Below, piece after piece: positions 1 to 6,366 of a stretch of DNA of 29,657 nucleotides; positions within the stretch are counted from its first letter, which is position 1, and each line of letters opens with the position of its first letter. Under the pieces are notes generated by a model. That model saw nothing but the letters and a program-made list of their open reading frames with translations. It searched no databases and had not been told where the DNA came from. Where the stretch lies: positions 1-29,657 of the forward strand of contig CANDEE010000017.1 of NCBI GenBank assembly GCA_947383685.1, read 5' to 3'. The translations under genes and the position numbers were made by a program. This DNA is from an uncultured Pseudoflavonifractor sp. (GTDB lineage: Bacteria; Bacillota; Clostridia; Oscillospirales; Oscillospiraceae).

Positions 1-2
1 TC

Positions 3-1163
<1,161 letters not shown>

Positions 1164-1174
1164 GATTCCATTCA

Positions 1175-1210
1175 AAAGAAGGCCTGACGTTAAAACGTCA
1201 GGCCTTCTTT
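1175..1210 (+). terminator. Intrinsic terminator of nifJ
   Basis: Arms AAAGAAGGCCTGACG and CGTCAGGCCTTCTTT form a near-perfect hairpin around a short A/T loop, starting 12 nt after the nifJ stop. The flanking A and T runs let it act on either strand. Confidence 0.9.
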
Positions 1211-1281
1211 ATTCTCAAAGAAATGTATTGAGTGGTACCGCTTGTTTGGTGTCTGACAGCAAATCTCCAACTGCGTAGTGT

Positions 1282-1317
1282 GGGGGACCATTCTTTAAAG
1301 GCCAAAGAATGGCCCCC
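1282..1317. repeat. Imperfect inverted repeat / hairpin
   Basis: GGGGG-A-CCATTCTTT (1282-1296) faces AAAGAATGG-CCCCC (1304-1317) across a 7-nt loop. This gives a 14-bp stem with one bulged A. No T-run follows on either strand, so it is not a standard terminator. Its role is unknown. Confidence 0.7.
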
Positions 1318-1758
1318 CACTCCCCCCAAGAAAGCCCAAGTGCTTAAGGCCAGTGAGACTAACGGCGGCTCTAACGTCTTTACGCCCCCATGGTCCCTTT
1401 TGCACCGCGCCCGCGCGTACGCAAGTGGAACACTGAAAAAGAACACATTGAAATCACGCCGCCGCTGCGCTGCGCAACCCCGGGCCTGGTCTCTCTCCCT
1501 TCACTCAGGGCTTTCAGAGCCACAAACTCAGGCGGCGGATAGTTCAACGAAAATTTCTACCAATACCGCTCCCTTCAGCGGCAGTGGCGCAAGAGGGACC
1601 ACAGGTCGCTCTAAGCCAAGCCGCCGGAAACAGAAGAATCCCCCAAAGGTTTTCACCCGAGGAATACCCTATCAAGATTAGACTATCCCACGGTTGTACC
1701 GCACCGCCCCAAAATCTCCACTGGTCTTAAAAAATATGCCCTTATAAAGATTCGGAGT

Positions 1759-1785
1759 CCAGAACCGCTTTTAAAGCGGTTTTGG
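1759..1785. repeat. Long hairpin with tight loop
   Basis: CCAGAACCGCTT (1759-1770) pairs with AAGCGGTTTTGG (1774-1785), 12 bp including one G-U pair, around a 3-nt loop. The T-run lies inside the stem and is followed by GC-rich sequence. It is neither a clear terminator nor part of a recognised riboswitch. Confidence 0.65.
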
Positions 1786-1943
1786 CCCGCCCGGAGGACA
1801 AAAATAAGCTGCCATAAAAAAGAAACTATTAAAGTGTGGCACCTTAGCCTTTTCAAAGTTCCGACTCAAAGGAGAAGAACCCCCCTAAATCCTCCCCATT
1901 TTTGTGCAAAAGGGAAAAACCGTGAAAATTTAAAAATACCCCC

Positions 1944-1972
1944 TTGCCAAGAAACCAAACTTCTGGTATCAT
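1944..1972 (+). promoter_or_regulatory. Sigma-A promoter of the codBA leader
   Basis: TTGCCA (1944-1949) and TATCAT (1967-1972) are separated by exactly 17 nt. The predicted start at about 1979-1981 leaves a ~20-nt untranslated segment before the leader peptide's ribosome-binding site. Confidence 0.75.
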
Positions 1973-2000
1973 ACCACCTAATGAAAGGGGGAAGAAACCC

Positions 2001-2078
2001 ATGCTTACCACGCGCCTGCGCCGCCGCACACGTTGCCGTGGGGGTTTTCTTTCCCTTTTTGATGGGCCTATTTTTTGA
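2001..2078 (+). CDS. Leader peptide of the codBA attenuator (25 codons)
   Basis: A short frame starts at an ATG preceded, 9 nt upstream, by the purine-rich AAAGGGGG (1984-1991). It begins MLTTRLRRRTRCRGG, contains six arginines and one cysteine, and ends in TGA at 2076-2078. The stop codon overlaps the first bases of the downstream terminator stem (2077-2100). The second half of the frame is U-rich: 2045-2060 reads TTTTCTTTCCCTTTTT. A ribosome close behind polymerase would therefore cover the 5' arm of the terminator. This is the architecture of the E. coli pyrBI leader, where slow transcription of U-tracts at low UTP lets the ribosome prevent termination. Translation of this frame is inferred from its position and Shine-Dalgarno sequence. 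The peptide itself matches nothing I recognise. Confidence 0.6.
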   Translation: MLTTRLRRRTRCRGGFLSLFDGPIF

Positions 2079-2107
2079 GACGACCATTTTTGGTCGTCTC
2101 TTTTTTT
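2077..2107 (+). terminator. Intrinsic terminator upstream of codB (attenuator)
   Basis: GAGACGACCA (2077-2086) and TGGTCGTCTC (2091-2100) form a perfect 10-bp stem with a TTTT loop, followed by seven T. It lies inside the leader transcript, 24 nt before the codB ribosome-binding site. It must be overridden for codBA expression from the 1944-1972 promoter. Confidence 0.9.
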
Positions 2108-2144
2108 GCCCATCCGCAACCAGAAAAGAAAAGGAGAGATCGCT

Positions 2145-3389
2145 ATGGCTACACCTGAAACCAAGCCCGTTGCCGCCCAGGATGCAGACTACTCTTTGGA
2201 GCCCGTTCCCCAGACGGCCCGGAAAAACTTCTGGCCCATGTTCTTTATCATGCTGGGCTTTACCTTTTTCTCCGCTAGTATGTCGGTGGGGGCCAACCTG
2301 GGCAACGGCCTGGACTTTTCCGGCTTTGTGTGGGCGGTGCTCATCGGAAGCCTTATCCTGAGCCTTTACACCGGGGGCCTGGGCTACATCGGCAGCGCCA
2401 CGGGAATGTCTCTTGACCTGCTGGCCCAGCGTTCCTTTGGACGGTATGGCTCCTATCTGCCCTCCGCCCTCATCAGCTTTACCCAAATCGGCTGGTTTGG
2501 CGTGGGGGTCGCCATGTTTGCCGTCCCCGCCGCCGAGGTGCTCCACGTAAACCCTTGGGTGCTGGTGATTCTGGCGGGTGTGTGCATGACGGGCTCCGCT
2601 TACTTCGGCATTAAGGGTCTGGAGATCGTCAGCTACATTTCTGTGCCCCTTATCGCCATTTTGGGTATCTATTCTATGGTGACCGCCACGGTGGAGGGCG
2701 GCGGCCTGGTGGCTATTTTCGCCAAAAACGCCGGGGGGCTGACCCTCTTTGGCGGGGTGGGCCTGGTCATGGGCTCCTTCGTTAGCGGCGGCACCGCCAC
2801 CCCCAACTTTACCCGGTTCGCCAACAACAATAAAAACGCCGTCATCACCACCGTCATCGCCTTCTTCCTGGGCAACGCCCTCATGTTCGCCTTCGGCGCA
2901 GTGGGCGGAGCCTTCACCGGCAAGGACGACATCTTCTATGTCATGATCGCCCAGGGGCTGATGATCCCCGCCCTCATCGTACTGGGAGCCAATATCTGGA
3001 CCACCAACGACAACGCCCTCTATACCTCCGGCCTGGGCCTTTCCAACATCACCAAGGTCCGCAAGCGGCCCATGGTGCTGGTGGCCGGCGTGGTGGGCAC
3101 CGTCACCGCCATCTGGCTCTACAACAACTTTATCGCCTTCCTCAACATCCTCAATGCCACCCTGCCTCCCGTGGGCGCCCTGGTCATTCTGGACTACTTC
3201 CTCCACAGGGAAAACTATACTCCCGACTCCACTCCCACCCGGAATGTGAACTGGGGTTCCATCCTGGGTGTAGCCGCCGGCGCTTTGGTAGGAAATCTGG
3301 TCCACTGGGGCATCGCCTCGGTGAACGCCATGGTGGCGGCCTGCGTCGTTTACCTGATTTTTGACAAGCTGGTCAAGACCGGCGACTGA
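2145..3389 (+). CDS. codB: Cytosine permease, NCS1 family
   Basis: This is a 414-residue inner-membrane transporter expected to import cytosine with a cation. The start was chosen at the ATG 6 nt after AAGGAGAG (2131-2138); an upstream in-frame start at 2106 would fall in the terminator tail. The cytoplasmic N-terminus contains SLEPVPQTARKNFWPMFFIMLGFTFFSASM, split here only for description, and is followed by about twelve hydrophobic segments. NCS1 features include the glycine-rich GSATGMSLDLLAQRSFGRYGS region and a TPNFTRFA segment. Length is close to E. coli CodB (419). It is followed after 16 nt by codA, so transport and deamination of cytosine are co-expressed. Expression is probably controlled by the leader terminator. 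The family is clear; cytosine specificity rests mainly on the codA partner. Confidence 0.9.
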   Translation: MATPETKPVAAQDADYSLEPVPQTARKNFWPMFFIMLGFTFFSASMSVGANLGNGLDFSGFVWAVLIGSLILSLYTGGLGYIGSATGMSLDLLAQRSFGRYGSYLPSALISFTQIGWFGVGVAMFAVPAAEVLHVNPWVLVILAGVCMTGSAYFGIKGLEIVSYISVPLIAILGIYSMVTATVEGGGLVAIFAKNAGGLTLFGGVGLVMGSFVSGGTATPNFTRFANNNKNAVITTVIAFFLGNALMFAFGAVGGAFTGKDDIFYVMIAQGLMIPALIVLGANIWTTNDNALYTSGLGLSNITKVRKRPMVLVAGVVGTVTAIWLYNNFIAFLNILNATLPPVGALVILDYFLHRENYTPDSTPTRNVNWGSILGVAAGALVGNLVHWGIASVNAMVAACVVYLIFDKLVKTGD

Positions 3390-3405
3390 TTAGGAGGGGA
3401 CAAAT

Positions 3406-4641
3406 ATGCTGTTTCAAAACGCGCTGATTGAAAATTCCACCACCCCCGCCGGCATCCGGGTGGAAAACGGGACCTTTGCCGCCATCGGCCCTGAGTTGAC
3501 CCCCCACCCCGGCGAGGAGGTGGTCGACCTGGGCGGCAAGCTGGTGCTGCCCCCCTTCATCGAGTCCCATGTCCATCTGGACACCTGCCTGACGGCGGGA
3601 GACCCGGTGTGGAACCTGTCCGGTACGCTCTTTGAGGGCATTGAGTGCTGGGCCAAGCGGAAGGACAAGCTGAGCAGGCAGGACATTAAGGAGCGGGTCC
3701 ACAGGGCCGTGCGGCTTTACGCCGCCCACGGAGTGCAGCATATCCGCACCCATGTGGACGTGACCGACCCCTCCCTGGTGGCTATGGAAACCATGGTGGA
3801 GCTTCGGGAGGAGCTGAAGGGCACCATGGACATCCAGATCGTGGCCTTCCCCCAGGAGGGCATCCTCAGCTTCCCCAATGGCAAGGAGCTGATGAAAAAG
3901 GCCGTGGAGCTGGGGGCCGACGCGGTGGGGGCCATTCCCCACTTTGAGTTCACCCGGGAGTACAGCGTGGAATCGCTGAACTTTGCCCTGGAGCTGGCGG
4001 CAAAGGAAAATAAGCTGGTGGACGTCCACTGTGACGAAATTGACGACGAGGCAAGCCGGGGCCTGGAGACCGTGGCGGCCCGGGCCCTGGAGCTGGGGCT
4101 TTATGACAAAGTGACCGCCAGCCACACCACCGCCATGCACTCCTACAACAACGCCTATGTGGTGCGCCTCATGCGGCTTCTCAAAATGAGCAGGATCAAT
4201 TTTGTGTCCAATCCCCTGGTGAACACCCACCTCCAGGGGCGGATGGATACCTACCCCAAGCGCCGGGGAGTGACCCGGGTCAAGGAGCTGACCGAGGCGG
4301 GGATCAACGTGTCCTTTGGTCATGACGACATCTTTGACCCCTGGTACCCCATGGGCACGGGGAGCCTGCGGGACGTGGTGTTCATGGGCCTCCATGTATG
4401 CCAGATGATGGGCTATGAGGAGATCATGGGCTCCTACAAGTTTATCACCGCCAACGCCGCCAAGACCCTGCACCTGGGGGACCGGTACGGCCTTGAGGCG
4501 GGTCGGCCCGCCAGCTTTATCGTGCTGGACGCCAAAAACTGGTACGACGCCCTGAATACCAACGCGGCGGTGCTGTGTTCTTACAAAAACGGCAGAAAAA
4601 TTGCCGAAAGTACGCCGGGAACCAGCGCGGCCCTGTTTTGA
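3406..4641 (+). CDS. codA: Cytosine deaminase (amidohydrolase superfamily)
   Basis: This 411-residue cytoplasmic enzyme hydrolyses cytosine to uracil and ammonia, feeding pyrimidine salvage. The ATG follows AGGAGGGG (3392-3399) by 6 nt. Metal and catalytic residues of the amidohydrolase fold are visible: HVH at 55-57, HCDE at 208-211 (His and catalytic Glu), SHTTAMHSY with His240, and the active-site Asp in GHDDIFDPWYP at 307. LVNTHLQGRMDTYPKRRG and GLHVCQMMGY are CodA-type signatures rather than those of general deaminases. Length compares with 427 in E. coli. The gene ends before a strong terminator. Isocytosine or related pyrimidines could also be substrates, as known for the family. Identification is confident. 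Confidence 0.95.
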   Translation: MLFQNALIENSTTPAGIRVENGTFAAIGPELTPHPGEEVVDLGGKLVLPPFIESHVHLDTCLTAGDPVWNLSGTLFEGIECWAKRKDKLSRQDIKERVHRAVRLYAAHGVQHIRTHVDVTDPSLVAMETMVELREELKGTMDIQIVAFPQEGILSFPNGKELMKKAVELGADAVGAIPHFEFTREYSVESLNFALELAAKENKLVDVHCDEIDDEASRGLETVAARALELGLYDKVTASHTTAMHSYNNAYVVRLMRLLKMSRINFVSNPLVNTHLQGRMDTYPKRRGVTRVKELTEAGINVSFGHDDIFDPWYPMGTGSLRDVVFMGLHVCQMMGYEEIMGSYKFITANAAKTLHLGDRYGLEAGRPASFIVLDAKNWYDALNTNAAVLCSYKNGRKIAESTPGTSAALF

Positions 4642-4656
4642 CCCTGCAAAAGCAAG

Positions 4657-4688
4657 CGGCGGAGAGCGTACGGCTCTCCGCCGTTTTT
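4657..4688 (+). terminator. Intrinsic terminator of codBA
   Basis: CGGCGGAGAGC (4657-4667) and GCTCTCCGCCG (4673-4683) form a perfect 11-bp stem with a 5-nt loop, then TTTTT. It begins 16 nt after the codA stop. Confidence 0.95.
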
Positions 4689-4787
4689 CCTTTTGCCCGC
4701 CGGATGCTTTTATCCTTTTGACCAGTATATTCCTCCGCATATTTGTCCACACTTCCCATAGAATGGAACGAAAGGACGGTGGCTCAT

Positions 4788-5135
4788 ATGGGGAAGGGAG
4801 CATTGCGGCAAAAAAGAGGGCCCGCCGGAGAAGCCAGGGAGCTGGAACGGGGGCTTTTGGAAACCAGGGCCCTGATCGCCCAGGCCTATGCCGGGTTCAA
4901 CGCGGCCTCCGACGGGGATTTGGTAGAGGCCTATATCTATGAGATACAGTCCCTTCAGGCCCGGTATTCCTACCTGCTCCGCTGCCGGAAGGCTCTGGAT
5001 GGGGAGGAGGCCCCCAGGGAAAAGAAGGGGTCCGCCCCTTTAGGAGAGCGGACTGCCATTCCCTTGGAGCGCAAGCCCTTGGACCTTGTGGACGCGCCGG
5101 GAGCGGTAAGCTCCGGCGTCCTCCCGGTGGCCTGA
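4788..5135 (+). CDS. YaaL-like DUF2508 protein
   Basis: A 115-residue soluble protein of unknown function. The start is the ATG at 4788 preceded by AAAGGACGGTGG (4771-4782); a TTG 45 nt further upstream has no better site. Residues 32-66 carry the DUF2508/YaaL pattern: AYAGFNAASDGDLVEA, then YEIQSLQARYSYLLR. The C-terminal 45 residues are charged and proline-rich, longer than usual. Its TGA directly abuts the ATG of bofA, so the two are probably translationally coupled. In Bacillus yaaL also sits next to bofA, behind recR, which is not seen here. The pairing supports both calls. Function is not known; a sporulation link is only suggested by context. Confidence 0.82.
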   Translation: MGKGALRQKRGPAGEARELERGLLETRALIAQAYAGFNAASDGDLVEAYIYEIQSLQARYSYLLRCRKALDGEEAPREKKGSAPLGERTAIPLERKPLDLVDAPGAVSSGVLPVA

Positions 5136-5405
5136 ATGAGCGGGGTGTGGATCACCACCCTCCCCTGGCTGCTGGGCAGCCTGGGAGTGGTGATAGCCCT
5201 GGCGTTTCTGCGCCGCCCCCTGGGGGCCCTGCTGCGGCTGGCGGGACGGACAGGGCTGGGGCTTTGCTTTTTGGCCCTCTTTGCCCCCATTGGGCAGTTT
5301 TTGGGGACAGGACTGGGGGTCAACCTGTTTAACGCGCTCATCCTGGGCGTTTTGGGCGCGCCGGGCTTTGGCCTGCTGATGATGCTGAACTGGGCCCTGC
5401 GGTGA
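5136..5405 (+). CDS. bofA: BofA-family membrane protein (pro-sigma-K processing inhibitor family)
   Basis: An 89-residue protein with three hydrophobic segments (about 8-25, 40-57 and 66-88). The C-terminal part GVNLFNALILGVLGAPGFGLL matches the conserved end of BofA. In Bacillus, BofA sits in the outer forespore membrane and holds the SpoIVFB protease inactive, delaying activation of sigma-K. The start codon directly follows the stop of the preceding gene (TGAATG), a coupled arrangement with no separate ribosome-binding site. Many Clostridia carry BofA homologues, some without SpoIVFB, so the exact role here is uncertain. Family assignment is good from size, topology and the yaaL neighbour. 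Confidence 0.85.
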   Translation: MSGVWITTLPWLLGSLGVVIALAFLRRPLGALLRLAGRTGLGLCFLALFAPIGQFLGTGLGVNLFNALILGVLGAPGFGLLMMLNWALR

Positions 5406-5430
5406 CCCTGCCTGTGCAACCAGAAAAGCT

Positions 5431-5458
5431 CAGAATGTAAAGCGTACTTTACATTCTG
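5431..5458. promoter_or_regulatory. Perfect 12-bp palindrome, operator-like
   Basis: CAGAATGTAAAG (5431-5442) and CTTTACATTCTG (5447-5458) are exact inverted copies around CGTA. No T-run follows, so it is not a terminator. It lies between bofA and the transporter promoter and could bind a dimeric regulator or form an RNA stem. I do not recognise the motif. Confidence 0.7.
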
Positions 5459-5470
5459 GCAGATATTGGA

Positions 5471-5524
5471 AAATCTGGCCCCTTAAAGTTTCTCAAAACT
5501 GGCTCTTTTCAAGGGGCCAGTTTT
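5471..5524 (+). terminator. Competing hairpins sharing one 3' arm (terminator or regulatory fold)
   Basis: The segment 5511-5524 (AAGGGGCCAGTTTT) can pair with CTGGCCCCTT at 5475-5484. Alternatively its 5514-5524 part pairs with AAAACTGGCTC at 5495-5505 (11 bp, 8-nt loop). The second fold ends in TTTT and may terminate bofA transcription. The two folds are mutually exclusive, as in attenuators, but no aptamer I know is visible. Confidence 0.55.
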
Positions 5525-5534
5525 GCCTTATACT
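5506..5534 (+). promoter_or_regulatory. Probable promoter of the ECF S component
   Basis: TTTTCA (5506-5511) and TATACT (5529-5534) with a 17-nt spacer. The -10 is good and the -35 weak. The hairpin arm 5514-5524 lies in the spacer, so a protein bound to that dyad would cover the promoter. Confidence 0.5.
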
Positions 5535-5569
5535 GGGTCCACCTTCTGAGAGAAAGGAAGTCGTCCCAT

Positions 5570-6145
5570 ATGGAAAAGCAATTCTCCACCCGGAAGCTGG
5601 CCCTGCTGGGGATGATGGCCGCGCTGGTCTTTGCCGGGAACTATGCCCGGGTCACCCTCCCCCTGGCCATCGGAAGCCAGACCTCCTTCACCCTGGCCAA
5701 TATCTTCTGCTGTCTTAGCGGCCTCATCTTAGGTCCCGTAGGGGGCCTGGCTGCGGGCATCGGTTCTCTCCTCTTTGATTTTACCGACCCGCGGTTTGTC
5801 AGCGACTGCTGGATCACCTTCATTACCAAGGGGGCCATGGGCCTGGCCGCGGGACTTGCGGTAACGGGGGCGCTGAAAAAGGATCAGCTCACTTACACCA
5901 GGGCCCTGGCAGGGACGGCGGTGGGCTGTGTGGTCTACTATATCCTCTACTTTGCCAAGACCTTTTTCTATACCGGCCTTTTGAAGCAGGGGCTCCCTGC
6001 CCCCGGGGCCTGGCTGCTGGTGATCGACAAGATCCCGGCCTCCGTCTTTAACGCAGGGGTGGCTCTTGTTGCCGCGCCCCCCCTGACCCTTGCCGTCCGG
6101 GCCGCCTTGAAGCGGAGCGGCCTGGGACAGATGCTCCGGGAATGA
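5570..6145 (+). CDS. ECF transporter S component (substrate-binding membrane protein)
   Basis: A 191-residue protein with about six hydrophobic segments. The N-terminus FSTRKLALLGMMAALVFAGN has the AxxxA-type helix typical of S components that dock on the shared EcfT subunit. FTLANIFCCLSGLILGPVGGLAAGIGS and DFTDPRFVSD (two separate stretches) fit the family in which a helix 2-3 GPxxG loop precedes a conserved acidic segment. The ATG is preceded by AGAAAGGAAG (5551-5560). No EcfA or EcfT genes are nearby, so it should be a group II ECF transporter using a module encoded elsewhere. The ligand, probably a vitamin or small cofactor precursor, cannot be told from the sequence. The upstream palindrome and hairpins suggest its expression is regulated. 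Confidence 0.8.
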   Translation: MEKQFSTRKLALLGMMAALVFAGNYARVTLPLAIGSQTSFTLANIFCCLSGLILGPVGGLAAGIGSLLFDFTDPRFVSDCWITFITKGAMGLAAGLAVTGALKKDQLTYTRALAGTAVGCVVYYILYFAKTFFYTGLLKQGLPAPGAWLLVIDKIPASVFNAGVALVAAPPLTLAVRAALKRSGLGQMLRE

Positions 6146-6158
6146 GCGGATAAAAAAC

Positions 6159-6193
6159 ACCGCCGGTCCGTAGAGGACCGGCGGTATTTTTTT
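6159..6193. terminator. Bidirectional terminator between convergent genes
   Basis: ACCGCCGGTCC (6159-6169) and GGACCGGCGGT (6175-6185) form an 11-bp stem. ATTTTTTT follows on the plus side and an A-run precedes it, serving the minus-strand Feo operon. The Feo-side gene stops within the T-run. Confidence 0.93.
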
Positions 6194-6353
6194 ATTTCTC
6201 CCTGGGATGGCAGAGCCCCTGGCCCGGACATTGGTCACAGCCGCAGGAGCAACCGCTTTTGCCCTTTTTCCGGTTGGAAATTCCTCTGACAATGATAGCG
6301 GCAAAGGCCCCGAATACTGCGAGGCCCACCAGGATCGTGGGAAGATTGGGCAT
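6192..6353 (-). CDS. FeoB-associated Cys-rich membrane protein
   Basis: A 53-residue protein with one membrane segment (ILVGLAVFGAFAAIIV, residues 7-22) followed by a basic stretch and the Cys-rich tail GCSCGCDQCPGQGLC. This matches the small FeoB-associated Cys-rich family found in Firmicutes Feo operons, which takes the place of FeoC-type partners and may handle or sense iron beside FeoB. The ATG lies 7 nt from AGGAGGA (6361-6367), and that site directly abuts the feoB stop codon, so the genes are tightly coupled. It is the last gene of the operon and ends in the bidirectional terminator. The biochemical role is unproven. Confidence 0.9.
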   Translation of the reverse strand: MPNLPTILVGLAVFGAFAAIIVRGISNRKKGKSGCSCGCDQCPGQGLCHPREK

Positions 6354-6366
6354 AAAATTTTCCTCC

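Larger units (their letters stand above)
1211..1943. other. Gene-free stretch, possible dispersed repeat material
   Basis: About 730 bases with no convincing gene. The longest open frames (for example plus 1232-1681 and minus 1198-1446) have no ribosome-binding site, low-complexity composition and no recognisable domain. A minus-strand frame at about 1534-1666 is open for some 45 codons without a start codon. The stretch holds two strong hairpins (1282-1317 and 1759-1785). The sharp change of texture from the flanking genes suggests decayed or dispersed intergenic repeat sequence, but a genome-wide comparison would be needed to show that. Confidence 0.5.

Noticed and set aside
1232..1681. A 149-codon frame in the gene-free interval
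   Set aside because: No ribosome-binding site, low-complexity Ser/Lys/Pro-rich text and no recognisable family; the interval is better treated as non-coding.
1979..2144. A PyrR binding site or purine riboswitch in the codB leader
   Set aside because: I find neither the PyrR RNA motif nor the purine aptamer core; the leader is explained by a short frame, a U-tract and a terminator.
1834..2361. A 175-codon frame running through the codB leader, terminator and codB start
   Set aside because: It crosses a promoter and an intrinsic terminator in a different frame from codB. The leader frame at 2001 has the better ribosome-binding site.
1866..3305. A 479-codon minus-strand open frame opposite codB
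   Set aside because: His/Gly/Asp-rich composition typical of the antisense of a GC-rich gene; no ribosome-binding site or domain, and codB is certain.
5406..5569. A TPP, FMN, preQ1 or other known vitamin riboswitch before the ECF S component
   Set aside because: None of the conserved cores of those riboswitches is visible, and the best promoter leaves a leader of only about 30 nt.
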